A DNA stretch of 64,000 nt from Tritrichomonas musculus (GCA_039105265.1 JAPFFF010000001.1:310001-374000), one strand, 5' to 3'. Positions 20,469-31,146 are shown, counted from the first letter of the stretch. Notes: generated by a model not told the origin, from the letters alone. Numbers and translations are program-made.

Positions 20469-23400
20469 ATTTAAGGGTCCTGCTAAACTTTTTGATATTA
20501 GTCTGCTGAAAAGTTTGAGTTTTTCTGAATGCATTTGTGCCATCTAATAAATTGAACTCCATTTTGGCCCCAGCATACAATTTTTCATAGAGTTCTTCAA
20601 TTGTGATGCCCATTCGTTTACATTTATTAATGATCACTTGATGAGGAATGCCCTTGAGTCTTATATGATATCCTTCTTTTCCTTCTTCATCGACTAAGAT
20701 ATCTAAATAACTTTTCTTGCCTAATGCGATCAGTTTTCGTGAATGTATTTGGCCTACTGCACCCTCAAAACCGTCAAAATCATTATGAAATTGACACATT
20801 TTTTCGCCTATTAATTCAGCATCATATTTCTCCTTAAAGATCTCTGCCGCTTTTTTCACATCATCTTCATATAGGTGCATGCTATCGGTATCTTGATAGA
20901 ATATTTCAATCCCATTTTGTTCTGCACTAGCCATAACACGATTCATCAAATGTTTTGACCATGAAAGAACGCTAGCACCAAATTGTGGGAGATTGAAATG
21001 ATCATTTATCGGCTTCAACTTTTTCACATAGCATCTATCAATTGTCGGTTCATCATAGATTTCTGTGATAAAGTTATAATTGCGCCAAATGTATTTCATT
21101 AGCTCATCTCTGGGTACACTTTTTGTTTCGGTTTTCATCGCTTTCAATATTGATTTGCCATAGATTGAATTCAATAGCAATTTGATCGTTGACTGCAGTG
21201 GATTCTTCTCTTTCTTATATTTGAGTCTTAAATTAAATAATCCAAGAATGAACTCATTTATCTTCTTATTAAATCCTTCATCAAAATAGTAACCACGAAT
21301 GATTTCGTATTTGATATCATAGAACTCTATTAAATCCATTAGTGCAATCTTGTCAATATAAAAATTGCTAACAGGGTCATTGTCAAATATTTTTGAGCCC
21401 TTATCATTTCTTCTAAAGACTTGCCCGAATTTATATGGTTTATCGGATTTGCACTTGATTTCATTAATATTGATTTCAATAAAAAAAGTGTCATATTTCA
21501 TCAATTGATCATGGTCTATATTTTGAGGCAGAATTTTCGGTTTTCCTTTAGCAACACCATCCATTACATACATAGCTGAAGGATAAAGGCTAACTGCATC
21601 AAAATCTTGTATTCTTCCTTCTATATATTGCTTTTGATTTGATGCTGTCATTGTTCTTCCTCCGCTTACACATCTTTGAATAAAGTTTTGCGGTTTGCCA
21701 CTTAATTGATAACAACCGTCAAAACATCCATATTTATTGGCGAAATGATAACCGATAGATGAGATTGAAATAAAGTTATTAACGCCTAACATTTCTGTAC
21801 CTGTTTGTTTGAATACTTCTTTCAAATCTTTATCAAATTTTTCAAGCCCTTTCATAAGAACGATACAATCCTTAAAACAATAGAACTTGGCATATTTCAT
21901 AATATTAATTGAATCATTTTTTTCATTGTATGCTTCACTTATTTTGGCATTTTCTAGGATTTGTTTGCTTTCATCTTTGCCATCGTTCTCTTTTCTATAC
22001 TGCTCATAGAATTCATTGATCGGCAGAACAGCTTTTTGAATGTTTTCTTCAGTGTATATTTTGTATGCCATAACCTCTTTATGCACATCTAAATTAAACA
22101 TAGATGCAAAATTCCTGAGAGCCGATGAAATAATTGAATAGGAATTGCGAAACGTAAGCTTTTTCACTAATTTACCATTTGAAGCATATTTGAGCATAAT
22201 GACTTGCAAAACTGTGCCTGTTCTTTCAGTTATTTGTGTTTTCCATCCAGGAGTATTGATGAAAAAGCAACCATCATACTTTAAATTGTGAAAATAAGTT
22301 AGTGAATTATTGTATAGATAATTGAGAAGCTGACGATCAATGTTTTCACCTTCAAAACTTATTTTGTGAATATTTTGGCCTTCACGATACACTGTGCAAT
22401 TCAAATAAGGACGATGAGGAGATACAGTAGTGTCTGTTTCAAAATCTGAATAATATACTCTAGATCAATCTTTCTCTTTCTTCTTATCTTTATTCGAGTC
22501 AATTATTTTTGTGCATAATTCTTCATTATAATCAAGATCAATGTAATCATTCAATCCATCATATTCGGTTGTATTCAATATGGATAATTCGCAGCTTCTT
22601 ATCTCTCTGAACATATTGAGCTCAAACATTTTTCTGAATATCATCATTGGAAGAGTGCCATTTTCTGAATAAAAAATCTTTTCGCCTTTGATGCCTTTGA
22701 TCATGAAGCGGTTTTTATCATCTTTGAACTTTTCGTCTATTTCTTTTGCATGTTCAAGATAATAGATGGTGCATTTGATTGGCCTATATATCATGTAGTG
22801 ATCTTTATAAAGAAGCAACTCTACTGTTCGATCATAACCTTTCTTTCTGGTGTCTATTTTGATCTGCATTTGATGCTTAATATCAAACCTTTCGTCGATT
22901 CTTTTCACGACAAAACTGCATTTGAATTTTCTGATATCTCTTTGATTTTGTTATTTGGCATCGATTTTGTTTGAACATAATATCGCAAGTGATTTATTTC
23001 TTCACTTGAGAACACTCCTGACTGAATCAAAGCATAGACAAAACAATTGTCTTTATAATTTTTCTTATCTATCTTTGAAAATATTTGGAATTCACTGAGA
23101 TCTAAATTAGATAAATTAATAAAAGGAAAGAATGAGCCTTCTGGTGTTGATCTATAATCTGGATCGATTTCGACTTCTTCATGATATAAAGCATGGTCAT
23201 CTTCATCTTCTTTAATAACATCGAACTTAATTCCTTTATCGTCTAGTTGTTTTCTTAGAAAAAGTACATCATATTTGACTGGAATGAATTCAAAATTGAC
23301 AGTTGGGTTTGTATCTGATTTCTCTTCTGACAAGTCTAATTCGCCTGATATGTGACCTATTGTGCTCTCTATGTCATGTTTGTCGCTGAGAGTGAACCAT

Positions 23401-23822
23401 TTTGCGTGTCCATCAAGTGTGTATGCTTTGACGACAACTTTTGATTTATTTCGAATCTTATAGCAGTGTCGAAGCATCTCTGTAAATGCGAGTCTCTTGC
23501 ACTCACTGTCTCCAATATCGACGTCAAAGGAGAACTCTTTTGCAGCCATAAACATGAGTCTTTTGAGTTCTTTTTGAAATAACTCTTGATCATCCACTTC
23601 TTGTACTCTTTTTTCGTATGCTTGTCTTGCTTGTGTCTTTGATTCTTCATAAAAGTCTATAGACAAGTTCATTATGTCATTATCTACATTTGCATTTGTA
23701 TTTGATATATTGGTTTTCATCTTTTTTCCAGACAAGCCACTTCTTTGTAATCTTTGTATTTGATTTTGCTGTGTTTGAACAAGTTTTATCAATTCTTCTC
23801 TCGAAAGTTTGTTGAAGTCCAT
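20461..23822 (-). pseudogene. Protein-primed family B DNA polymerase of element B (broken)
   Basis: The N-terminal part starts MDFNKLSREELIKL with a short coiled coil, continues with DIGDSECKRLAFTEMLRHC (shared with the element C fragment) and a conserved DNCFVYALIQSGVF segment. The exonuclease DFE motif and the polymerase motifs DFDAVSLYPS (A), LNSIYGKS (B) and YQDTDS (C) are all present. It is more compact than the A/D polymerases and has no HNH-like module, so it belongs to another subfamily. Its role would be protein-primed replication of the element. The gene is broken, with about two breaks. Confidence 0.85.
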
Positions 23823-23943
23823 TTTAAGTGTGATTAAATTGACCTTTATTAACCTAAAAACTGTAGAAATATAAAAATAAAAGAATTAAAAATAAAAAGA
23901 AAAAATAAAAGAAAAATAAGAGAAGAATTGTTTATTAATGACC

Positions 23944-25275
23944 TTATGCTATTAAAAGTGTCTTTAAATAATGTTCAACCCACCATGCTGTAATTGTGGG
24001 TAAGTTTTTAAGATTCACATCTGGAGCATTATCCTGAAGTGATAGTAAATATTGGTAATCTCGAGGATCATTAACGAGCTTTTTTATTGAGGAAGTAAAG
24101 TCATTATAAAGATCTTGTTGGAGCTTGGATGTATTATAATCTTTGCTGTATTTATTTTTGAAATCTTCATGAACGAATATTAAACGTCTTGCTTCTTCTG
24201 ATCTACTGATCTTTTTTTCTAGAGTTTTAGCAATTCCAGCTGGATCAACCTTTTCTCTATTATCCCAGGCATTGTTTACCACTCTCACTAATTCATCTAA
24301 GAAAGCCTGTTCTTTGCATACTCTTTTTGAAACAGATGCATAATCTATTTCCGGTGCTGGTGCTGGTGGAGGTGGAGGTGGTGGTGGTATCTTTAGTTTT
24401 GTAATTTGTTCCTCTAGGTTCTTGAGCTTGGTCTCATAATCTGCTTTTTGCTTTTCCAGCTTTTTGTCCACATATTTAGTCATTATTTGACGAATTCTCC
24501 AATCCAACTTTGTGAGTGGATTTGGCTGCTGATCGGATTGGAGAATTATGTCCATTAATCTTTCCCAGCTTTTTGTCTCTTCCTCTGGTTCAGCTGGCAA
24601 AAAATTTATGACATGGCCAGGTTCTATTTGCAAATGAGGTTCTTCTTCCTCCTCTTGTTGCTTATTCAGCAAGTTTTGCAGTAATTGATTCGAGTCTTGC
24701 TTGTTCAGCAAGTTTTGCGACAGATTCTGGTCTTGCTTATTCAGCAAGTTTTGCGACAGATTCTGGTCTTGCTTATTCAGCAAGAGTTGCAACAATTGAT
24801 TCGAGTCTTGCTTATTCAGCAAGTTTTGCGACAGATTCTGGTCTTGCTTATTCAGCAAGATTTGCAACAATTGATTCGAGTCTTGCTTATTCAGCAAGTT
24901 TTGCGACAGATTCTGGTCTTGCTTATTCAGCAAGATTTGCAACAATTGATTCGAGTCTTGCTTGTTCAGCAAGAGTTGCAGTAATTGATTCGAGTCTTGC
25001 TTATTCAGCAAGAGTTGCAACAATTGATTTGCGTCTGGCTGCTGATTCGAGTCTTGCTTGTTCAGCAAGAGTTGCAGTAATTGATTCGAGTCTTGCTTGT
25101 TCAGCAAGAGTTGCAGTAATTGATTCGAGTCTTGATTGTTCAGCAAGAGTTGCAGTAATTGATTCTGATTTGTCATTTGCATGTCATTAAGCATTGGCAT
25201 TCTTTGGATTTGACGTTTGATGATTCGTCTTTGTTTTGAGTTTAGATTGTTGTTGTTGTTGTTGTTGAAGAACAT
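23944..25275 (-). CDS. Gln/Leu-rich repeat protein with coiled coil, element B
   Basis: This is a 443-residue protein. After an Asn run it carries about 13-14 copies of a 12-13-residue unit (LLNKQDSNQLLQ or LLNKQDQNLSQN) over residues 40-205. An acidic stretch, a coiled coil near 290, a run of prolines near 300 and a helical C-terminal domain follow. The repeat is encoded by a 36-39-bp DNA minisatellite. No enzyme motif is seen. Such a rod may be a scaffold, a spacer or a fibre component, but that is a guess. It lies upstream of the PolB gene on the same strand. Confidence 0.55.
   Translation of the reverse strand: MFFNNNNNNNLNSKQRRIIKRQIQRMPMLNDMQMTNQNQLLQLLLNNQDSNQLLQLLLNKQDSNQLLQLLLNKQDSNQQPDANQLLQLLLNKQDSNQLLQLLLNKQDSNQLLQILLNKQDQNLSQNLLNKQDSNQLLQILLNKQDQNLSQNLLNKQDSNQLLQLLLNKQDQNLSQNLLNKQDQNLSQNLLNKQDSNQLLQNLLNKQQEEEEEPHLQIEPGHVINFLPAEPEEETKSWERLMDIILQSDQQPNPLTKLDWRIRQIMTKYVDKKLEKQKADYETKLKNLEEQITKLKIPPPPPPPPAPAPEIDYASVSKRVCKEQAFLDELVRVVNNAWDNREKVDPAGIAKTLEKKISRSEEARRLIFVHEDFKNKYSKDYNTSKLQQDLYNDFTSSIKKLVNDPRDYQYLLSLQDNAPDVNLKNLPTITAWWVEHYLKTLLIA
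24655..25170. repeat. Coding minisatellite, 36-39-bp units
   Basis: Units of the type CTTGCTTATTCAGCAAGNNTTG are repeated about 13-14 times inside the 443-residue repeat protein. Two versions alternate: one ends in CAACAATTGATTCGAGT and the other in CGACAGATTCTGGT. Higher-order blocks of about 110 bp recur, which indicates recent expansion. Confidence 0.85.
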
Positions 25276-26111
25276 TAAAAAAAATGGTCAGCAATGGCGG
25301 TTTTTAAGAATAATTCAGAAGGAAAAAATTTATTCTCTCAATTATCGTTTCTGACAAAATTGAAATACGATAATTTTCATCGTTTTTTCTGTTTTAATAT
25401 AAATGATTTAATTAATTTTAATTTGGAGTATATTTTTATTTAATATATTTTTAATTATTTATTTATAAATTATTTATTAATTAATTAAATCATTAATTTT
25501 CAAGATAATTCAATAAAAATAATTCAATTGAAAAATTAATTTTGAATGTCCGATCATTTTTAATTTTTGCGATTTTTAAACATTTTATTTTAATCTAACG
25601 ATTAATTATTTATTATCTACATTAAATATATATATTATTTTTATGATTATTATTAAAAAACAAATTATTAAGGTACAATTCTCATACGTTAAATATTGAG
25701 AAAGAGAACGTTAAAATTTTGTGAAAGTGCACTTCTCAGAAAAAGTTTATGTTTGAATGAGTGTCAGATTTAAAATTCTGAGCTTTATTTTTTATATTAA
25801 ATTTTTCAAATGTATAATTTTTTAAAAAATATTTTTTATATAACATGTCTTTTCTTTTTCTTAAAGTGTCAAAAAGTTTTGCAGTTACTAAACGTATGAG
25901 AATTGTACCTTAAAAATATTTCAATAAATTGAGAGAATGTAAATTTTATTCCAAAGTATTTTATTTTTTAAATCTAATCTATTATTTAATATCTACATTA
26001 AATATACATATTTATAAAATAGTTATTTTTATTCTAAAAAATGTTTTTCCTATAGAATTTGAAAAATTAAAAAATTTTAAAATTCTTTTGAAAAAGTTTC
26101 ATACTTTTTTA
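25276..26111. other. Very AT-rich spacer with a MITE-like insert
   Basis: No gene is supported here. The stretch is close to 85% AT and holds one clear structure, the TTAA-flanked inverted-repeat insert at 25672-25909. An open frame running into the gene at 26112 starts at a TTG and is low-complexity, so I do not count it. Confidence 0.6.
25672..25909. mobile_element. 238-bp MITE-like insert flanked by TTAA
   Basis: A perfect 19-bp inverted repeat, GGTACAATTCTCATACGTT and its complement, bounds the insert. TTAA stands directly outside both ends (25668-25671 and 25910-25913). TTAA target duplication is typical of piggyBac-type transposons. The insert has no coding capacity, so it fits a non-autonomous MITE that landed in the AT-rich spacer of element B. 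Confidence 0.6.
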
Positions 26112-26615
26112 ATGTCCGAGTTTTTCGAGATCGACAATTGGGATGAAATAGAACAAATCGAGTATTTCGAAAATCCGCTTTATTCCTTTTTAAACGAAGA
26201 CGAAAAAACAATATTAAACGCGATTCATCCAGAAATCAAAAAGAAAGAAAATAAAATATATTATAAAAATGATCAAGAGATGATTACACTTGCAAATCAA
26301 ATACAACGTAGGCTTCATGTATCGACACCAGATGGAGAGCCCTCAAAGTTTGAAATAAACAAAAAACCACCTATACCCGAGATAATAAAAAATCAAATAG
26401 ATGATAAGTTTTTAAGGTTCTATGGTTCATTAATATATGATAATTATTATTCATCTGATTTAAGAGATAATTATAATAGTTTTTTCAATGAAAAATTAAC
26501 AAATGTAGGATTAGGAAAATTAAGAGAGATTTTATTATTATTTAGCAAAAAAAGATCATATCTTAATTCGAAAAAGCGAATTACTATTTATACCATAAAA
26601 TATTCTAATAAATAA
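26112..26615 (+). CDS. Hypothetical acidic-to-basic protein, 167 residues, element B
   Basis: I chose the ATG at 26112 (MSEFFEIDNWDEIEQIEYF) because codon use and composition become protein-like only from there. The N-terminal third is acidic, the middle helical with PPIPEI, and the C-terminus Lys/Arg-rich (KKRSYLNSKKR). No known domain is recognised. It precedes the iteron-like array and the helicase, so a part in replication or regulation is possible. That is inferred from position only. Confidence 0.5.
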   Translation: MSEFFEIDNWDEIEQIEYFENPLYSFLNEDEKTILNAIHPEIKKKENKIYYKNDQEMITLANQIQRRLHVSTPDGEPSKFEINKKPPIPEIIKNQIDDKFLRFYGSLIYDNYYSSDLRDNYNSFFNEKLTNVGLGKLREILLLFSKKRSYLNSKKRITIYTIKYSNK

Positions 26616-26658
26616 ATTTAATCTTTGAATTTTTCTATCGAAATTTTTTTGAATCTTT

Positions 26659-26993
26659 ATCTAGTCTAATAGACAAGGTAAATTATTGAAAAATTTTATC
26701 TAGTCTAATAGACAAGGTAAATTATTGAAAAATTTTATCTAGTCTAATAGACAAGGTAATTCATTCAAATATTTTTGACCAAGGTAATTTCAATAATTTA
26801 TCTAGTCTAATAGACAAGGTAAATATTCAATAATTATTCAAAAATATTATCTATTCAAAAGTTTTATCTAGTCTAATAGACAAGGTAAATATTCAATAAT
26901 TATTCAAAAATATTATCTATTCAAAAGTTTTATCTAGTCTAATAGACAAGGTAAATTATTGAAAAGTTTTATCTAGTCTAATAGACAAGGTAA
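26659..26993. repeat. Iteron-like array, seven 23-bp cores
   Basis: The core ATCTAGTCTAATAGACAAGG occurs seven times, at about 26659, 26698, 26738, 26800, 26867, 26933 and 26971. It is separated by AT-rich spacers that are themselves repeated (TATTCAATAATTATTCAAAA). Each core holds the palindrome GTCTAATAGAC. The array lies between the gene at 26112 and the helicase at 27348. It looks like a binding-site cluster, for example an origin or enhancer, though a neutral minisatellite is possible. Confidence 0.75.
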
Positions 26994-27060
26994 GTTTTTT
27001 AATGTTTAAGAGAGAGATAGATCCTTGATATCTTGTGGCCCATAAAAGCAGATGGAACGG

Positions 27061-27297
27061 TTATTTAATAAATTCTTTAACTTTTTCTTTTAATTCTTCT
27101 ATTTCTTTTTTCTTTCTTTCTCTATAAGCTTTTTGTTGTTGTTTTCTTGCTTCATGTCTTTCTTCATCAGTGGCATATTTTTGTTTTCTTCCTCTTTTAT
27201 GCTCTTCATTTTTCAAGTTCTCAATACTTTCTGAGTGACTGAGCTTTTTGATAATATCTGTTTCATTAAATTCTGAAAAATTGAGTCGTCCGGCCAT
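27061..27297 (-). CDS. Small basic coiled-coil protein (bZIP-like), element B
   Basis: This 78-residue protein has an acidic N-terminal half. A strongly basic segment follows (KRGRKQKYATDEERHEARK, then QQQKAYRERKKKE), and a short Leu/Val heptad-like helix ends it (IEELKEKVKEFI). The basic-then-zipper order resembles bZIP DNA-binding proteins, with an AT-hook-like RGRK. It is divergent from the helicase gene with about 50 bp between starts, and lies next to the iteron-like array. It may bind that array or the shared promoter. The DNA-binding role is inferred from composition and position. Confidence 0.5.
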   Translation of the reverse strand: MAGRLNFSEFNETDIIKKLSHSESIENLKNEEHKRGRKQKYATDEERHEARKQQQKAYRERKKKEIEELKEKVKEFIK

Positions 27298-27347
27298 TTA
27301 ATTTGAAAAGAAAAAAAAAAAATTAAAAAATCTCATCACTCATTAAA

Positions 27348-29108
27348 ATGTTAAATCCACAATTTATCGATTTAACCGAAGAAGAAGATATCGATCCTTT
27401 TTTATACAATGACCCAACAGAAAACCAAATTATAATCGAAAACGTTTTCAGTTCTTATGAACCAGATATCAAAGATAACGATCTTGAGGTTAACAATAGT
27501 CCAATCAAGCTCAAAAGGGAAGACATTTTAGCCCTCTATTCTCTAATCGCTCCAATCGAATTTAATTTACGGTTCATTTATGATTCAGCTAATTATGCAC
27601 CATACACTTTTGATTTTATTATTGGAATAGTGAAAGAATGGTGGTGTCAAAGACAAGAAAATGATCCTACTTTTATAACAGACAGATGGACAAATAATTT
27701 TCCAATAATGAGCAATGAGTGGCTGTTTTCTTTTCTAAATTGTCTCCCTCAAAGGCAAAGACACTATATGCTCGAAACTTATTTCAGAAATAAAATAGAC
27801 GACAGCGCACACATTGAAACACATAATGATTTCACCCTAACAGGCATAAGAAAGAAGAATTATGTCAGCACAATAAATGAGCGTTCAATAATAAGAGTAG
27901 GGGAATTCATGACAGATCTTAAGAAAGTGATTTGTCAAATAGACATCACTCCTCCATTAATCTTGATGAAAGTGAGAGATCCATCCTATAGACGAGCACA
28001 ATTAGTGATGACAACAGCACAACAACTCAAGCACAAACTTATGACGATTAATGTTGGAAAAGTGACAGCTGACAAAATCTTAAATACAGGAATGAATAAG
28101 AACTTTATCATGTATGAACAATTAACATTCTTTCCTGGGAGAGAGAATGCGTTCACTTTCTTTCAAGGATTTGAATATTTCCCTGTGCCTCAAAGAGAAA
28201 TCAAGATGGAATTGATTCAGCCATTCTTAACTCACATAGAACAAATCATTTGCAACAAAAGACACGAAATCTATGAATACGTTATCAATTGGATATCATT
28301 CATTGTGCAGAAAGTTGGCCAGAAGACAAAGACATCAATAATAATCACAGGTATACAAGGCACAGGGAAGAACACGTTCACTGACACCATTTGCAATTTG
28401 TTTGGTTCATATGCAAATAAGAATTGCAAACTTGAACACATTACTGGCGATTTTAACAGCAGCATCATGTACAAGATGCTCCTTGTGTGCAATGAAGTGA
28501 AAAGTTTTATCAATAATAAGAAATATGACCCTGAAATGTTGAAGACTTTGATAACAGAAGATTCAATCGACATACACAAAAAGTTCCATGATGTCTTCAC
28601 TCAGCAGAACGTGGCAAACTTTATTTTTCTCTCAAACAACTTTGCGCCACTAAAAATCGAAGAAGATGATAGAAGATTTTTAGTTATGGAGACATCATCA
28701 GAGAAGAGAGGAGATCACGAGTATTTTAGCCAATTATATGATTCGTTCACTCCAGAGTTCTATTCGAATCTTCTTGCATTCTTTGGATATCATGATATAT
28801 CTCTCTTTGATCCAAGTGTGATTCCTCTCACGAATGAAAAGACTGATATCATTAATTTTTTCAAGAACCCTTATTTCATGTTCATTCAGAAGAATCTGAT
28901 TCAGTTCAAAAAGGGTTTTCCACGAAAAACAGTCTTTGAGACATATAAAATGTGGTGTACAGAGATCGGTTTTGGACCAGGAACACAACAAAAGTTTAGA
29001 ATCAGTGTTCTTAAGTACTGCCGAGAAAAGAGGATATTAGGCTCACAAGAAGAATGCTATCAGCTCAAGAATGAGATGATTGAGCTATTCACAAATAAAA
29101 ATAAATAG
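27348..29108 (+). CDS. SF3-type (DUF5906-like) replicative helicase, element B
   Basis: This is a 586-residue protein. The N-terminal half has no clear catalytic motif. The C-terminal half is a superfamily 3 helicase: YVINWISFIVQKVGQK leads into Walker A ITGIQGTGKNTF near residue 335, Walker B LLVCNEVKSF near 380, motif C FIFLSNN near 427 and an arginine-finger-like DDRRFLVME shortly after. SF3 helicases unwind DNA during replication in many small and large DNA viruses and in virophages. Together with the protein-primed PolB it would form the replication machinery of the element. A canonical ATG follows TCATTAAA. No counterpart is seen in element A. Confidence 0.8.
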   Translation: MLNPQFIDLTEEEDIDPFLYNDPTENQIIIENVFSSYEPDIKDNDLEVNNSPIKLKREDILALYSLIAPIEFNLRFIYDSANYAPYTFDFIIGIVKEWWCQRQENDPTFITDRWTNNFPIMSNEWLFSFLNCLPQRQRHYMLETYFRNKIDDSAHIETHNDFTLTGIRKKNYVSTINERSIIRVGEFMTDLKKVICQIDITPPLILMKVRDPSYRRAQLVMTTAQQLKHKLMTINVGKVTADKILNTGMNKNFIMYEQLTFFPGRENAFTFFQGFEYFPVPQREIKMELIQPFLTHIEQIICNKRHEIYEYVINWISFIVQKVGQKTKTSIIITGIQGTGKNTFTDTICNLFGSYANKNCKLEHITGDFNSSIMYKMLLVCNEVKSFINNKKYDPEMLKTLITEDSIDIHKKFHDVFTQQNVANFIFLSNNFAPLKIEEDDRRFLVMETSSEKRGDHEYFSQLYDSFTPEFYSNLLAFFGYHDISLFDPSVIPLTNEKTDIINFFKNPYFMFIQKNLIQFKKGFPRKTVFETYKMWCTEIGFGPGTQQKFRISVLKYCREKRILGSQEECYQLKNEMIELFTNKNK

Positions 29109-29128
29109 CTTAATTAATTAATAAACAT

Positions 29129-29650
29129 TTAAATGCAAAACTTTAAACATAAGTGATAATTGTTTACTAATTCATTATATTCTTTATTATAGACTTGTTT
29201 GAAGTCAGTGATGATTTCGCCGTTCTCTTTGAGTATTTTAATGGCTTCTATTCTTCGAATTGGGTTTGCTTTTCCGGCACAACAACCAATATCTTCATCA
29301 AGATGTACTTCGACTTCTGTGACTTTGAGAATTGCTTTTATGATTTCTTCTAAGCACTCTTTAGGGACAATAATAGAATGCTTAAAGATTAAATTGCTTA
29401 AAAGCGCCTTATCCTGATTTAAAAGTATTTGAGCATATGTTTCTAAAATCACACTTTTTGCGTCTGTTTCTTTGATTTCCGGTTCTATTTGAGCATTCAC
29501 GTCTCTTGTTATCACAATCTCTTCTTTTCCATCTTCTCGTTTATTTATAATAATATTATTATTTATATTTGAAGTCGATGACGATGCTGCGGTTGGCTCC
29601 AATGCTATATTTGCGTTAACACCAGTTGCGTTTGTTCTCTTCTTGATCAT
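29129..29650 (-). CDS. Conserved Maverick protein with ED-GC motif, 173 residues, element B
   Basis: The N-terminal 60 residues are Ser/Asn-rich. The C-terminal ~105 residues match the C-terminus of the element A protein at 52585-53175: both have a helical start, V-VEVHLDEDIGCCAGKAN-like core with a conserved Glu-Asp-x-Gly-Cys, I-KIL, and the ending NYHLCLKFCI or RHSISLKICI. Conservation between two element families suggests a core function. I do not recognise the fold. Two or three conserved Cys residues could bind metal. It is convergent with the helicase gene, with a gap of 20 bp. Confidence 0.6.
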   Translation of the reverse strand: MIKKRTNATGVNANIALEPTAASSSTSNINNNIIINKREDGKEEIVITRDVNAQIEPEIKETDAKSVILETYAQILLNQDKALLSNLIFKHSIIVPKECLEEIIKAILKVTEVEVHLDEDIGCCAGKANPIRRIEAIKILKENGEIITDFKQVYNKEYNELVNNYHLCLKFCI

Positions 29651-29770
29651 TTGTCTTGGAGATAAACCTTAAAATTTTAAAGGACCAAATAACTTCTGAA
29701 TTATCATAAGTAGCCGGCCATTTATTTAAGAAGAAAACTTTAGAAAGAATAATCAGATCACACTTATATA

Positions 29771-30653
29771 ATGTCAATCAAAGAACTCGCACAAGAATTA
29801 GTTCAGATCCAAAAAGAACTCACTCCCATCCAAGAAGACATCTATGCATTCCTTAATCAAAAAGATGAGATCCCAATTTTATAAAATCGAACATGTTATT
29901 CCCTTCATGATGTATCGCTACTGTCAGCTAATAAACCAACAAGTAGACGCAAACAGAAGACTTGATATGTTAGTAACTATGCAAGCAGCCAAAGAAAGAT
30001 ATGATGAAAAAGCTCATGAAGAAGAAGAAGAATGCCAAGTTAGCAAAGAGGAAGAAATAACAACTGAAGAAGAATATAGAGAGATGCTAGAAGAGCTAGA
30101 TGATGATGAAGAAAATTTGGCAAAACTGGCGCATGATATCGAAAGTTTTGTGAATGAAAAAGGACATATACCACATTGGAAAATAACTACCATGCTAAGA
30201 AAATTCACTAATTTTATCGAAACAAGAAATGAAATGGCTAACAAAAGAAAAAAATTAGAAAAATACCGAAAAGACAATGAAGAAGAAGATAATGAAGATG
30301 AAGAAGAAAAATTGAAATTTGAGATAGAAAGATCCAAATCAGTACTGGAAAACAAGATTAATGTTATCAAGAAAGAGATGGATGAAGATAAACCACTAAC
30401 TCGTGACCAAATAATAGACAAAAAGAGCAAATTTAACGATTATTTGGAGGTGAAATCGATAATCGATGAACTAAAAACAAATTTCGATGAATGCCTGGAG
30501 AATAAGAAGAAGAAAGAACCAAAATATATTAAAATGATCAGTACTGATTCTGACGATAGTCCTTTTAATTTTTCTTCTGATGATGAAAAAGAAGAGGATG
30601 AAGAAAAGAAAGAAGAAAAAGAAAAAGAAGAAGAAAAAGAGCAAAAAAAATAA
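29771..30653 (+). pseudogene. Highly charged coiled-coil protein of element B (broken)
   Basis: The region encodes a Glu/Lys-rich helical protein. The N-terminal part (MSIKELAQELVQIQKEL) is amphipathic, and long acidic runs alternate with KKEE-type segments to a C-terminus of almost pure Glu/Lys. It appears broken, with about one break. No domain is recognised; the composition would suit a scaffold or nucleic-acid chaperone. It lies between two minus-strand genes of element B. Confidence 0.45.
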
Positions 30654-30692
30654 GCTCAATAATCAAAATTAATTAATAAAAATTAATTTTCT

Positions 30693-31124
30693 TTAATATA
30701 TATTATTTTTTATTATAACTGAGTGTTTAGGTCCATATATTATTGATCCTTTATTATTTTCATCTGCTAATCCTTGTATTCGAGCTAAATCTTCTGGCTT
30801 TTTCAGGTAAGGAGGCAAAAGTGGCGGTTTTTTCACATATCCATGGTGAATATAATGTTTTCCGTCAGTTAAGCTTACTGGTGGTTCATGAAGTCCTTTT
30901 GTTGTGTGCTGATTAGTTGGTGGAGGACGTACAGGTTTATTTTCTCGAACTATCGTTGGTGGTAAATTGACCTTGGGATTAAAAGTGACAGCATAAGTGT
31001 TATCGTTCGAAAAGATACCATAATGTTTGCCTTTGACAAATCGCACTTTTTCTGTATTCTCATTATACATTACTCCTTCTCTTCCAACAATCTCTGCATT
31101 TGGGGATTTATAATCATTAGCCAT
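30693..31124 (-). CDS. Hypothetical proline-rich protein, 143 residues, element B
   Basis: The N-terminus has a compact beta-like segment with repeated G-x-x-Y (GKHYGIFSNDNTYAVTFNP), and the middle is proline-rich (NKPVRPPPTNQ, VKKPPLLPPYLKKPEDLA). No membrane segment or catalytic motif is seen. It directly follows the MCP gene of element B on the same strand, where small capsid-associated proteins often lie. A structural role is an inference from position. Confidence 0.5.
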   Translation of the reverse strand: MANDYKSPNAEIVGREGVMYNENTEKVRFVKGKHYGIFSNDNTYAVTFNPKVNLPPTIVRENKPVRPPPTNQHTTKGLHEPPVSLTDGKHYIHHGYVKKPPLLPPYLKKPEDLARIQGLADENNKGSIIYGPKHSVIIKNNIY

Positions 31125-31146
31125 TTAAGTAAAGAAAAATTCTATT

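Noticed and set aside
24685-24984. Plus-strand 99-residue Leu/Gln repeat frame
   Set aside because: It is the opposite-strand shadow of the minisatellite in the 443-residue protein.
25929-26111. N-terminal extension of the 26112 gene
   Set aside because: It starts at a TTG, is very AT-rich and low-complexity, and an ATG follows where composition changes.
26659-26993. CRISPR-like array
   Set aside because: The spacers are not unique; they are copies of one another and the array lacks any cas gene. It is a eukaryotic-type repeat.
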